Assembly: GCF_008973665.1 (NCBI RefSeq)
Contig: NZ_WACP01000005.1
Coordinates: 327,216 to 391,215, forward strand
Length of the DNA stretch: 64,000 nt
Reading direction: 5' to 3'
Source of the DNA: Paenibacillus tengchongensis
Lineage (GTDB): Bacteria; Bacillota; Bacilli; Paenibacillales; Paenibacillaceae
Shown here: one piece after another, positions 56,111-64,000 of the stretch
Layout: each line of letters opens with the position of its first letter
How positions within the stretch are numbered: position 1 is the stretch's first letter
The notes under the pieces: generated by a model
Databases searched by the model: none
What the model saw: only the letters and a program-made list of their open reading frames with translations
Told to the model about the DNA's origin: nothing
Position numbers and translations under genes: made by a program

Positions 56111-57172
56111 ATGACCACTTACCAGCTAGGCGTTCTGTTCGGAGACGGGATCGGACCGGAGATTACCCAATCGGCGGTGGATATATTGCAGGCAGCTTCG
56201 CGGAAGGAGGGTTTGCAAATGGACTTCGTGACGCTTCCCATGGGCTGGGAAGGGATTGAGAAGTATGGCGACCCGCTCCCGCAGCATACCAAGGATGAGC
56301 TTGCGAAGCTGCACGGCTGGCTGATGGGCCCGCATGATTCCGCAGCTTATCCCGGACAGCACCGGGCAGGCCGCAACCCGAGCGGCGAGCTGCGCCACGA
56401 TTTCGATCTCTTCTCCAACGTTCGTCCGGCCAAGAATATGCCCGGCATTGAGGGCGTTGTGCGGAACACTGACCTAATTATTTTCCGCGAGAATACGGAA
56501 GGCTTCTACTGTGACCGCAATATGTTTGCCGGAGCCGGGGAATGGCAGGTTACCGAGGATCTGGTAATTTCCGCCGGTGTGTTCACCCGCAAAGCGGCGG
56601 AGCGCATCGCCCATGAAGCCTTCCGGATGGCTATGCAGCGCCGCAAGAAAGTAACGGTTGTACATAAAGCAAATGTGATCAAGCTGGGTACCGGTCTGTT
56701 CAAAAGGGTCTGTCTGGAGGTTGCCTTGCACTACCCGGAGGTACAGGTGGATGATTATCATATCGACGCCATGACAGCCCATCTGGTCCGCCGCGCGCGC
56801 GACTTCGACGTCATCGTTACGGAGAATATGTTCGGGGACATTCTGTCGGATTTGACGGGTGAGCTGGTGGGCAGCCTGGGACTGGCCCCCTCGGTTAACA
56901 CGAGTGACAGGCACGCGATGGCACAGGCTGCCCATGGCTCCGCACCGGATATTGCCGGGCAGAATATTGCCAATCCGGTCGGCATGATCCTCTCCGCCGT
57001 TATGCTACTGCAGTGGCTGAGCGCCCGTCACCGGGACGCTGCCTTGCAGGCTGCCGGTGAACGGATCGAGCAGGCTGTGTTCAAGACGCTGGAAGAAGGG
57101 GTGAAGACCCGCGACCTGAAAGGTTCAGCCTCGACTACCGTATTCACTGCGGCCGTTATCGCTAATCTTTGA
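56111..57172 (+). CDS. Isocitrate/isopropylmalate-family dehydrogenase
   Basis: About 353 residues. Family motifs: GVLFGDGIGPEIT, FRENTEGFYCDRN, VVHKANVIKLGTGLFKRV and VTENMFGDILSDLTGELVGS, with substrate-binding Arg residues near SNVRPAKN. It oxidises a 2-hydroxy acid and decarboxylates it using NAD(P). The sequence looks neither like a standard LeuB nor a standard Icd; tartrate-, homoisocitrate- or isopropylmalate-like activities remain possible. No leu genes are adjacent. ATG 56111 after GGAAAGG; a TTG at 56102 is in frame. Confidence 0.85.
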   Translation: MTTYQLGVLFGDGIGPEITQSAVDILQAASRKEGLQMDFVTLPMGWEGIEKYGDPLPQHTKDELAKLHGWLMGPHDSAAYPGQHRAGRNPSGELRHDFDLFSNVRPAKNMPGIEGVVRNTDLIIFRENTEGFYCDRNMFAGAGEWQVTEDLVISAGVFTRKAAERIAHEAFRMAMQRRKKVTVVHKANVIKLGTGLFKRVCLEVALHYPEVQVDDYHIDAMTAHLVRRARDFDVIVTENMFGDILSDLTGELVGSLGLAPSVNTSDRHAMAQAAHGSAPDIAGQNIANPVGMILSAVMLLQWLSARHRDAALQAAGERIEQAVFKTLEEGVKTRDLKGSASTTVFTAAVIANL

Positions 57173-57185
57173 TTGCAGGATTCAG

Positions 57186-57719
57186 TTAGAACAGAACGAT
57201 TCCGGCTACCGCAGACAACAATATAACCGCAAATGGATGGATTTTGAATTTAAGCACTGCCAGCAGACAGCCGGCGCATATGATGACCATTCCCAGCGTG
57301 GACCAGTTCAGCAGGGACCGGTTCGTTCCGCCGGCCGCAAAGTGGATCGCTGCATACATAATGAGTCCGGTTATAATGGGACGCAAGCCGTAGAACGAAG
57401 CTCTAACCCATGAATTGCCCTGCAGCCGCAGAAATATAGAGGCGAACAGGATGACAATAAGCAGCGAAGGCAAAATAATGCCAATCGTTGCCATAGCAGC
57501 TCCGGGAATCCCCATTTGGGAGTATCCGATCAGGGTCGCTGTATTGGTGGCAATGGAGCCCGGAGCCATCCCGGCCAGTGCAACAAGCTCTTGAAACTGC
57601 TGTCCCTCCATCCACCCTGCGCCGACAACCTCACGCTGGATCAGGGCAATGATGGCATACCCGCCGCCGAAGGAAATACAACCGATTTTCAGAAAGACAA
57701 AAAACAACTGCCATAACAC
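57186..57719 (-). CDS. Chromate transporter family protein, second half-size subunit
   Basis: About 177 residues, one ChrA half with about six helices. Starts VLWQLFFVFLKIGCISFGGG, then YAIIALIQREVV and LVALAGMAPGSIATNTATLI, a repeat of the partner's plan. Two short ChrA-like proteins usually act together (B. subtilis YwrA/YwrB). Real start is GTG 57719 after AAAGGTG; the frame opens further upstream but inside the partner gene. 13 bp after the first subunit's stop. Confidence 0.88.
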   Translation of the reverse strand: MLWQLFFVFLKIGCISFGGGYAIIALIQREVVGAGWMEGQQFQELVALAGMAPGSIATNTATLIGYSQMGIPGAAMATIGIILPSLLIVILFASIFLRLQGNSWVRASFYGLRPIITGLIMYAAIHFAAGGTNRSLLNWSTLGMVIICAGCLLAVLKFKIHPFAVILLSAVAGIVLF

Positions 57720-57732
57720 ATCATCAGCACCT

Positions 57733-58368
57733 TTAGATGTAATATTCGGGAACGTTGATCTCCAGCCGGTTATCCTGTGCTTCCTTCTCGGTAAGAGCCG
57801 CCATACCCAGCGCCCGTTTCGCGGCAATAACCGCCATACCCAGCACCGGACCGCCCAGAATAAGATAAATGGTGTTAAGAGTTGTAAAGAGCAGCACAAG
57901 AACACTGAGTCCGGCAATGACCAGGGTTGAAGCATCAAATATGGAAGTCTTCCCTACTTTGTATGCCGCCACGATGATCAGCGCCACAACGGCAGCATGA
58001 ACTCCCTTAAGCGCCGCCTCTACTTTCGGCACGTCTTTAAATATCGCCCCGAATATGCTGAGCGCAAAGACTATAACGAAGGTCGGCAGGATGATGCCGA
58101 TTACGGCCGTTACTGCACCAGGCACTCCGGCAAGCCGGTAGCCGACAAAAGCAGCCGAGTTGACCGCCACGCCGCCCGGCGCAGAGCCCGCTACAGATAC
58201 CATGTCTCCCACCTCGCCAGGCTGCAGCCAGTGTTTCTTATCGACAGTTTCCCGTTCAATCGCCGTAATCATCGCATATCCACCGCCGAAGGTGGACGGG
58301 CCGAGCTTCAGAAACACAACAAACAACTGGGCCAGCGTATGCATGTAAGCTCTGTGTTGTACATTCAT
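57733..58368 (-). CDS. Chromate transporter family protein, first half-size subunit
   Basis: 211 residues. FLKLGPSTFGGGYAMITAIE and AGSAPGGVAVNSAAFVGYRL are the CHR-family core motifs, followed by five hydrophobic helices. The two products together resemble one full-length ChrA; the true substrate (chromate or another anion) is unproven for short CHR pairs. GAGGTG precedes the ATG. Divergent from the ROK-type repressor across 244 bp. Confidence 0.88.
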   Translation of the reverse strand: MNVQHRAYMHTLAQLFVVFLKLGPSTFGGGYAMITAIERETVDKKHWLQPGEVGDMVSVAGSAPGGVAVNSAAFVGYRLAGVPGAVTAVIGIILPTFVIVFALSIFGAIFKDVPKVEAALKGVHAAVVALIIVAAYKVGKTSIFDASTLVIAGLSVLVLLFTTLNTIYLILGGPVLGMAVIAAKRALGMAALTEKEAQDNRLEINVPEYYI

Positions 58369-58424
58369 ATCGCACCTCTGTTCACCATTATAAAATTATA
58401 GCTATATTTTATTATAGCACCTTA

Positions 58425-58439
58425 ATTTCATTTTGAAAT
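58425..58439. promoter_or_regulatory. Palindrome between chromate transporter and ROK repressor genes
   Basis: ATTTCA and TGAAAT are perfect arms around TTT. A related TTTTAGAATAAA lies at about 58503. Either could be an operator for the divergent ROK repressor. Confidence 0.4.
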
Positions 58440-58612
58440 AAAGTGAGGGAATTTCGCACAAAACAGACGCATATATAGGCGGAAATCACGAAAGTTAAAT
58501 TCGTTTTAGAATAAACCTGATTAATCTGATATAATTAGCTGGAAAACACCCATGGTATTGACTATACTGAATTTATCCCGACTTATTCACTTGGAAATGG
58601 AGTGCAATACCG

Positions 58613-59800
58613 ATGCCGAAGCCTGTCCATTCATCCATACATCAACAGATTTATGACCGTATTGCCTATCTGGGTACGGTGTCCAAAGCTGAGCTGCTGG
58701 ATTATTTCCCGCTTACAAGCAGCAGCATGACCCGTATCCTGGAGGAGTTGACAGCACAGCAGCTGGTTATTGTATCCGGCCTGGGGGCATCTACCGGAGG
58801 ACGCAAGCCGATTCTGTTTCAGACCAATCCCGGTTACGGTTATATTCTCGGGCTGGATATCTCCCGGCTGAGCTCCTCCCTCGGCTTGTTCGATCTGCAT
58901 CTCCGCCCCCTATCCATTGTCCGCTGGGACATGGACCGCAGCCTTACGCCGGAGCGGCTTGTTGAACTTGTGGCTGATCATGCAGCTTCTATGCTTAAAG
59001 AGCATCAGCTTGAACGCCGCCAGCTTCTGGGTCTGGGCATTGGAGCGGTCGGTCCGCTCGACTCCGGCAAGGGACTGCTGCTGCAGACGGAATTCTTCCC
59101 TTCCGAAGCCTGGAGCAACGTCCCGATCTGCGCGCTGCTGGAGAAGGAGCTGCAAATCCCGGTGAGGCTTGATAACGGGGCGAATACAGCGCTGCTCGCC
59201 GAGCACTGGGCGCTGCGCGATGAAGCCTGCACCAATATGCTATATGTCCATGCAGGGATGAGCATACGCTCAGCCATCATGGTTGGCGGGCAGCTCCTGC
59301 GGGGCTCCATCGACACCGAGGGCGCCGTCGGACAGCTCATTATCCAGACGGGGGGGCCGCGGCTGCGGGACAAGGGGAACTACGGGTCCCTGGAAGCCTA
59401 TGTATCGGTACCTTCTCTTGAAGAACGGGTGCAGTCACAGCTCAAAATCGGCCGGGTGAGCCTCCTCTCAGAAATCCCGCCGGAATCCGTAACCTTCCCG
59501 CTGCTGGTCCATGCGCTGGAGCAGCAGGACCCGCTTGTCAGGGAGCTGTTCCTGGAGACGGCTTCTTATCTGGGCGTCGGTCTCGCCAATCTGATCAATA
59601 CCGTGCATCCCGAAACGGTTATTCTGGGCGGCGCGCTGATCGGCGCCGACCCGCTGCTCTATGAGACGGCGGTCCAGGTCGCCTGCCGGAATATTTACCG
59701 CCATCCGGAGTATAATCCTGTCTTCTCTCCCGGAATTCTTAAAGATGATGCCGCGCTGACCGGAGCGGCCCTGCAGATTCTGCAGGGCTGGGAGAAGTAG
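58613..59800 (+). CDS. ROK-family transcriptional repressor (NagC/XylR type)
   Basis: 395 residues. N-terminal winged helix (IHQQIYDRIAYLGTVSKAEL, PLTSSSMTRILEELTAQQLV) precedes a ROK domain with GYILGLDISRLSSSLGLFDL, DNGANTALLAEHW and NTVHPETVILGGALIG. The C-x-C-G-x-x-G-C zinc motif found in ROK enzymes is not present, consistent with a regulator with little kinase activity. Ligand unknown: its neighbours are a chromate-type transporter and unrelated genes. GGAGTG lies ahead of the ATG. Confidence 0.9.
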   Translation: MPKPVHSSIHQQIYDRIAYLGTVSKAELLDYFPLTSSSMTRILEELTAQQLVIVSGLGASTGGRKPILFQTNPGYGYILGLDISRLSSSLGLFDLHLRPLSIVRWDMDRSLTPERLVELVADHAASMLKEHQLERRQLLGLGIGAVGPLDSGKGLLLQTEFFPSEAWSNVPICALLEKELQIPVRLDNGANTALLAEHWALRDEACTNMLYVHAGMSIRSAIMVGGQLLRGSIDTEGAVGQLIIQTGGPRLRDKGNYGSLEAYVSVPSLEERVQSQLKIGRVSLLSEIPPESVTFPLLVHALEQQDPLVRELFLETASYLGVGLANLINTVHPETVILGGALIGADPLLYETAVQVACRNIYRHPEYNPVFSPGILKDDAALTGAALQILQGWEK

Positions 59801-59820
59801 AACCGCCGGAAATAAATGCG

Positions 59821-59859
59821 AGAGCAGCGGTCTCCTCCAAAGCCGGAAACCGCTGCTCT
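59821..59859. terminator. Hairpin after ROK repressor gene
   Basis: AGAGCAGCGGT pairs with ACCGCTGCTCT; a weak pyrimidine tail follows on the plus strand. Confidence 0.6.
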
Positions 59860-59889
59860 GCTCATTTCTACTTATATTAGAGAGATATC

Positions 59890-60180
59890 TTAAACCTTCT
59901 TAACCAGAGCTTCCAGCAGCTCAAGCACAATCAGTTGACCGCTTGCGCCGAAGTTTCTTTTGGAGCCCAGCTCTTCCAGCGAGGCATGCAGCAAATCTCC
60001 GACCGTAAGGTACTGATTGTCCTGCAGCGAGTTCAGGATGCGCGAAATACTCCGCGAATTCCGGCAGCTTGCCTGCCGGAGCACCTGAATGGACTGATTG
60101 TAATACCATTCGTCGATATGAACATAAGATTGTAATGGGGCTCTTATTAACGATTTGGATAACCGTCTCGATAATTCCAT
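59890..60180 (-). CDS. Small protein with an RNA-polymerase alpha-CTD-like helix-hairpin-helix end
   Basis: About 96 residues. The N-terminal half is basic (MELSRRLSKSLIRAP). The C-terminal half (ISRILNSLQDNQYLTVGDLL, then HASLEELGSKRNFGASGQLI and a final helix) has the spacing of the alpha-subunit C-terminal domain: T-V-x-D-L-L, L-x-x-x-R-N-F-G. Stand-alone proteins of this kind are not well studied; DNA or RNA polymerase contact is a guess. GAGGTG precedes ATG 60180; GTG 60192 is an alternative start. Confidence 0.65.
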   Translation of the reverse strand: MELSRRLSKSLIRAPLQSYVHIDEWYYNQSIQVLRQASCRNSRSISRILNSLQDNQYLTVGDLLHASLEELGSKRNFGASGQLIVLELLEALVKKV

Positions 60181-60225
60181 CTTGCAAATCACCTCAGCAC
60201 TCTGTTCAACCGTAAACGGATAGAA

Positions 60226-61080
60226 TTAGAAGCAGTCCGTATGACGCCTAACGAATTCCTCGAAAGTCCGGGGCTCCCGCCCGGTCAGCTGTTTGAAATC
60301 AGAGGTTACCGGCTCGGCCGTGCCAAGCCTTGTCATCAGATAAAGCGCAACCGTTACATTGACATAGGCAGGGTCCAGCTTCCGGCTGCGGATATAGTAA
60401 TGCCTGTACTTCAGCAGTCCAGGCTTGGCGTATGTAATGGTACGGCCGGTTACCCGGCTGAGAATCTCCGCCACCTGGTGATAGTCAAGCGCCTCGGAAC
60501 CGGTTAACGTATAGCTGGTATTCCTGTAAACCTTTGGCTCATGCAGCAATGTCGCCGCCGCCAATCCGATATCAGCCGCGTCTATAAAGCTGGTTCTGCT
60601 CTGTCCTGCCGGAATGAACACCTGGCTAAGCTCCTTAATCTCCGCCGCATGAATTCCCGTCAAATTCTGCATAAAGAACCCCGGCCGGATATGAACATAC
60701 GGCAAATTCTTAGCTTCTATGTATTTCTCGATTTTATGATGCGGCGGGATCGGATTCTTCTCCACCCCCATCAGGGAGAGGAAAGCGACAAGCTGAATCC
60801 CGCGTTCCTTCAGCGCATCGATGAAGGGATATAGATCCTCCGGTCTGCCCAGATGTGGAGGCCGGACCAGGAATACCCGGTCAATCTCCTCCAGCGCACC
60901 GCGGTATGTAACCGGATCGGTCAGATCAAGATGCACACACTCTGCCTGGGCGCCAAACCTGCGTTCCAGCTTACGGACATCGGTTCCGGCAGCTACGACG
61001 CTTTCACCCAGACGGCATAACTCTTCGACAACGAAAGCCCCGACATTCCCGGATGCGCCTGTAACCAATACTTTCATCAT
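60226..61080 (-). CDS. NmrA-like SDR, NAD(P)-binding oxidoreductase
   Basis: 284 residues. Rossmann motif VLVTGASGNVGAFVVEEL at the start, HLDLTDPVTYRGALEEIDRV, then HIRPGFFMQNLTGIHAAEI, as in NmrA/QorB-type atypical SDRs. These act as NAD(P)H:quinone oxidoreductases or redox sensors. The ATG overlaps the marR stop (ATGA), so the two are co-translated and the MarR protein likely senses a quinone or electrophile. That link is inference. Confidence 0.88.
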   Translation of the reverse strand: MMKVLVTGASGNVGAFVVEELCRLGESVVAAGTDVRKLERRFGAQAECVHLDLTDPVTYRGALEEIDRVFLVRPPHLGRPEDLYPFIDALKERGIQLVAFLSLMGVEKNPIPPHHKIEKYIEAKNLPYVHIRPGFFMQNLTGIHAAEIKELSQVFIPAGQSRTSFIDAADIGLAAATLLHEPKVYRNTSYTLTGSEALDYHQVAEILSRVTGRTITYAKPGLLKYRHYYIRSRKLDPAYVNVTVALYLMTRLGTAEPVTSDFKQLTGREPRTFEEFVRRHTDCF

Positions 61081-61511
61081 ATCGATTCCTCTTCTTGCAG
61101 TAAGATTGCGTTTGCCTGTTGCATCAGCGTAATGAACGTTTGAAACTCCGCCGCACCCATTTGCTTCTCCAGCATTTCCATATTGCGGAAATATACTGAG
61201 GCCGTCGTTCGGACGAGCTCAGCGCCTTTCGGAGTAAGCGAGACATAATAGCTTCTTCCATCCGTCGGCGACAGTGTTTTGTAAAGATAGGCTTGCCGGA
61301 CGAGCGAATTAATCAGTGCGGTTACGGTAGGCTTCGCTACCTTCAGGAAGCTGCTTACCATCAATGGTGTAACAGGCCCCTGCTGTTTGTCGGTGTAAAT
61401 AAGCACCCCCATTTCGCTGGATCTGACCGGTAAATTGTTCTTGGCATTCATGTGTAATCGGCAAAATAAACCGATGGTGTCGGCACTTTCGCTTAACCTC
61501 TCCTCATTCAA
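61077..61511 (-). CDS. MarR-family transcriptional regulator
   Basis: About 144 residues. Winged helix with TPLMVSSFLKVAKPTVTALI (DNA-recognition region) and YKTLSPTDGRSYYVSLTPKG (wing), flanked by dimer helices. The frame opens at TTG 61529, but TTG 61511, nine bases after GGAGG, is the better start. A perfect 11-bp-arm palindrome ends 19 bp upstream of it. It precedes and overlaps the NmrA-like gene; autorepression of that operon is the likely role. Confidence 0.9.
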   Translation of the reverse strand: MNEERLSESADTIGLFCRLHMNAKNNLPVRSSEMGVLIYTDKQQGPVTPLMVSSFLKVAKPTVTALINSLVRQAYLYKTLSPTDGRSYYVSLTPKGAELVRTTASVYFRNMEMLEKQMGAAEFQTFITLMQQANAILLQEEESI

Positions 61512-61529
61512 AACAGTGAACCTCCGCAA

Positions 61530-61554
61530 ATATAGTTAGTATGACTAACTATAT
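61530..61554. promoter_or_regulatory. MarR operator palindrome
   Basis: ATATAGTTAGT (61530-61540) and ACTAACTATAT (61544-61554) are perfect inverted arms around ATG, right before the marR gene. Confidence 0.85.
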
Positions 61555-61620
61555 TTTTGCATTAAGCTCCGCCTCTGTCAATGGGGTCCCCTTCTGATCT
61601 CACGGCAGCAAGCAAAATTC

Positions 61621-63738
61621 TTGACTGTTCGCACCGTATCGAAGATAATTATTGTTTCACTGAAAATTCCATTATGGAAGATTATTGAATCCGGAAAAGG
61701 GGCGATCGTCATCAGTTGGTTAAGTGATCTCTATAAAATGCAGCAGAGGGAGCCGAAAAAGGACGTCGAACCCGATCTGATCAATGCCATCTTCCGGATC
61801 TATGACCGTTTCCCGAGAATCGGCCTGCGGGAACGGACCGGCCAGCAAAACATGTCTCTCGATATCGCCGACGCATATGTCCAGGGCTGCAACGCCATGA
61901 TCGAGGCCGGAGTCGGCATCGGCAAATCTTTTGCCTACCTCATTCCCGGCCTGCTCATCAACCGCATCTCGCAGCAGCCGGTTATCATTGCAACCTCCTC
62001 CATTCAGCTGTCAGAGCAAATCCATAAAGATTTGCGCGTCATCGGCAGCCGGCTCGGCTTTACCACGGTCCGTTCCGTCGTCGGGAAAGGGATGGGCCAG
62101 TATGCCTGCCGGTACAGGGCAGCGGGCTTACTGAATCCTGGTGAGACAAGCTCCCCCCTGTCCGGACTTGTAGAGCGTATCGTTAATTATGAAATCGACG
62201 AGCGGGCGGATATTAAGGGCGGAGTAAGTGATGCCGTGTGGTCCAATGTCTGCGTGAACGATTGTAAATTTGAACAGTGCCGGTATAGAACGACCTGCGC
62301 CTTCTATGACATGCGTGCAAAGATTAACGCCAGACCCGGCGACATGGATTTCATTATCGTCAACCAGGATCTGCTGATCCGCGACCTGATCAAGAAGAAA
62401 GAAGGCACCAAGGGATTAATCACCGAACGGCCCGCCTTGATTGTCATCGATGAAGCGCATAATCTGGAAGCGAAGGTCAGGGATGCGCGGACGCTCGAAT
62501 TCACGTTCCGCGGAGCCTGCCGCGCATTGGATGACACCCTGCAGATTCTGCTCAAGCAAACGGCGGATAAATCGCTGCTGCCGCAATTCAAATGGTTAAC
62601 AAGCTGCGTCCGCGGTATATTCAAGCACGTGGAAGCCGATCTGCTGCAGAATGCCAAGCAGGAGAATGACCGGATCAAGGTTTCGGAGATGCACGGAATT
62701 CTGTTCAGCCGGGGCGTAGAGATACTGAAAGAAGCCCGGCTCAGCCTCTCGGTGCTGAGCCGGCGGAATGAGCGGGAGATCGAGGACGCCTATGAAGCCG
62801 TAAACGGACTGATCGAGCTCTTCGCGGTACTCGCCGGGACGAAGGACAGTTATCTGCTCTGGGCAAGTAAACCCCAGCGGGAAGCCACCGTCAGCATCTG
62901 CCCCAAGAACATCAGCCAGTTTCTGAAGCATACGCTATTTAACGGAAAAACATCTGTGATCCTGACGTCGGCAACCCTGTGCCAGGGCGGAGAGACGCTG
63001 GAGGAGCAATACGCGTATCTGACCCAGTCCCTCGGTTACAAGGGGGATTTTATGGACCGCCAGGCTTCCCCGTTTGACTATGACAACCACACGATGATGT
63101 ACATAGCCAAAGACGTCCCGCACTACCATCATGAGAACCGGACAGGCTACCTGGAAGCGGCGTACAAAGAAATGCTGCGGCTCTGCAAAGTCACCGAGGG
63201 GCGGACGCTGGTGCTTTTTTCGGCCAAGGAGGATATGAAGGCGGTCTACAGCAAGCTGATGGCTGAGGCGGACAGGCTGCCGTGGGCGGTGCATGTGCAA
63301 AAGGAAGGATCGTCGCAGGACGAGGTCATTGCGGAATTCCGGGGCAGCAAGGGCGTGCTGCTCAGCACCGGCGTCTTCTGGGAAGGCATCAACATCGAAG
63401 GCTCCGATCTGTCGCAGGTCATTGTGTTCCGCCTCCCCTTCCCGGTTCCCGCCGATCCGGTCTATGAATATAAAGCCTCTATGGCCGCGCATCCGCTGCA
63501 GGAGGTATTCGTGCCGGACATGCTGCTCCGGTTAAGACAGGGCACCGGCCGCCTGATCCGCAGCGAGACTGACCTCGGTGTCCTCAGCATCCTCGATTCC
63601 CGCCTGTCCTCCGCTGCCGGCAAGGATTACCGGCGCAAGGTGCTGGACACGCTGCCGTTCAAGCGGGTGACCGAGGACTTCCGGGTGCTGGAGAAGTTTG
63701 TGCGGGAGAAGGGAATAAAGCGTGTGCCCGGCAGCTAG
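61621..63738 (+). CDS. DinG/XPD-type ATP-dependent DNA helicase with Fe-S cluster cysteines
   Basis: Up to 705 residues. Superfamily 2 motifs: Walker A EAGVGIGKSFAYL, DEAH box VIDEAHNLE, motif V/VI regions STGVFWEGINIEGSDL and LRQGTGRLIRS. Between motifs I and II are cysteines in GQYACRYR and NDCKFEQCRYRTTCAFYD, the 4Fe-4S site of XPD/DinG helicases. It unwinds DNA 5' to 3' in repair or replication-conflict processing. The real start is unclear: the first about 30 residues of this frame look unlike the family, and no good ribosome binding site precedes a later ATG (61738). Confidence 0.88.
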   Translation: MTVRTVSKIIIVSLKIPLWKIIESGKGAIVISWLSDLYKMQQREPKKDVEPDLINAIFRIYDRFPRIGLRERTGQQNMSLDIADAYVQGCNAMIEAGVGIGKSFAYLIPGLLINRISQQPVIIATSSIQLSEQIHKDLRVIGSRLGFTTVRSVVGKGMGQYACRYRAAGLLNPGETSSPLSGLVERIVNYEIDERADIKGGVSDAVWSNVCVNDCKFEQCRYRTTCAFYDMRAKINARPGDMDFIIVNQDLLIRDLIKKKEGTKGLITERPALIVIDEAHNLEAKVRDARTLEFTFRGACRALDDTLQILLKQTADKSLLPQFKWLTSCVRGIFKHVEADLLQNAKQENDRIKVSEMHGILFSRGVEILKEARLSLSVLSRRNEREIEDAYEAVNGLIELFAVLAGTKDSYLLWASKPQREATVSICPKNISQFLKHTLFNGKTSVILTSATLCQGGETLEEQYAYLTQSLGYKGDFMDRQASPFDYDNHTMMYIAKDVPHYHHENRTGYLEAAYKEMLRLCKVTEGRTLVLFSAKEDMKAVYSKLMAEADRLPWAVHVQKEGSSQDEVIAEFRGSKGVLLSTGVFWEGINIEGSDLSQVIVFRLPFPVPADPVYEYKASMAAHPLQEVFVPDMLLRLRQGTGRLIRSETDLGVLSILDSRLSSAAGKDYRRKVLDTLPFKRVTEDFRVLEKFVREKGIKRVPGS

Positions 63739-63784
63739 TTCCATGACCAGTGCGGCTATGCACATGCACTATTGACTTGTGAGT

Positions 63785-63814
63785 AAGGGCTGGGCTGCCG
63801 GGCATCCCGCCCTT
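63785..63814. terminator. Hairpin after helicase gene
   Basis: AAGGGC-GGG pairs with CCC-GCCCTT; no T tract, so function is uncertain. Confidence 0.35.
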
Positions 63815-63837
63815 AGACTTGGCTGGGTCAGCGCAAT

Positions 63838-63938
63838 AGGTGGATTATCGCATACTAATTTTGCTGTTTTTCTGTTTTTTCAGCAAATAAGTCGATTATC
63901 GCCACTAGCGTTGCATTAACCCTGACATGTAATTAGAT
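63838..63938 (+). repeat. Dispersed intergenic repeat, copy D (partial)
   Basis: The first two motifs are clear (GATTATCGCATACTAA at 63843 and GATTATCGCCACTA at 63894, 51 bp apart) with the shared TTTCAGCA block between them. The third and fourth motifs are not recognisable, so the copy is truncated or diverged. Nothing else is seen from here to the window end. Confidence 0.65.
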
Positions 63939-64000
63939 GCTGTTTATTAAAGTATCTAAAGGGATGTTTTTACATTTGTTTTTGACTGCCAAGCTAAAAA

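Overview
The window looks like a chromosomal segment of a Paenibacillus-type Firmicute. The genes are moderately GC-rich, with strong AGGAGG-type ribosome binding sites, frequent GTG/TTG starts, many intrinsic terminators and a heavy load of glycoside hydrolases with dedicated LacI, GntR, DeoR, AraC and ROK regulators. The genus is inferred from gene style and protein families, not from a marker gene. No rRNA, tRNA, CRISPR array, insertion sequence or phage module was seen.

Layout. 1-8245: an AT-rich partial gene at the left edge, a hexapeptide acetyltransferase remnant, three leftward genes (CPBP protease, YwqG-like protein, beta-lactamase-fold hydrolase), an ECF sigma/anti-sigma pair with an ECF-type promoter, a YciI-family pseudogene, and an AT-rich pair encoding an HTH-like protein and a PD-(D/E)XK-type protein. 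8246-29067: a pectin/rhamnogalacturonan region with a 2130-residue secreted protein (PL11 lyase plus two CE12-type esterases), GH51 arabinofuranosidase, an alpha/beta hydrolase, GH78 rhamnosidase, rhamnose mutarotase and several regulators. Interspersed are a GntR/ABC operon, a small kinase-like protein, a GNAT and a GT14 glycosyltransferase. 29202-49300: an alpha-mannoside region with two GH38 enzymes, GH125, an ABC sugar importer lacking its ATPase, a ROK sugar kinase, ManA and three regulators. A P-type Ca2+ ATPase sits inside it. 49371-63738: VOC protein, an orphan tandem KdpD-sensor protein, nrdIEF behind two NrdR boxes, an isocitrate/isopropylmalate-type dehydrogenase, a split chromate transporter, a ROK repressor, a small alpha-CTD-like protein, a MarR/NmrA operon and a DinG/XPD-type helicase.

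How the genes fit together. Secreted pectin backbone enzymes release rhamnogalacturonan fragments that the apparently cytoplasmic GH78, GH51 and RhaM could finish. No rhamnose isomerase, kinase or aldolase is in the window. In the mannoside locus, imported oligosaccharides would be trimmed by GH125 and GH38 enzymes to mannose, phosphorylated by the ROK kinase and isomerised to fructose-6-phosphate by ManA. Several regulators have visible palindromes: ATAACACGTGTTAT for the first LacI, repeated GGTATATTA-type sites for the GntR/LacI hybrid, and perfect palindromes for the DeoR, YtrA-type GntR and MarR regulators.

The most unusual points are a dispersed intergenic repeat with four short motifs at fixed spacing (about 51/64/51 bp; four copies), the kinase-less tandem KdpD protein, the PL11-CE12-CE12 fusion, and the small HTH/nuclease-like pair beside decayed genes. 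All function calls rest on motif recognition by eye; no searches were run.
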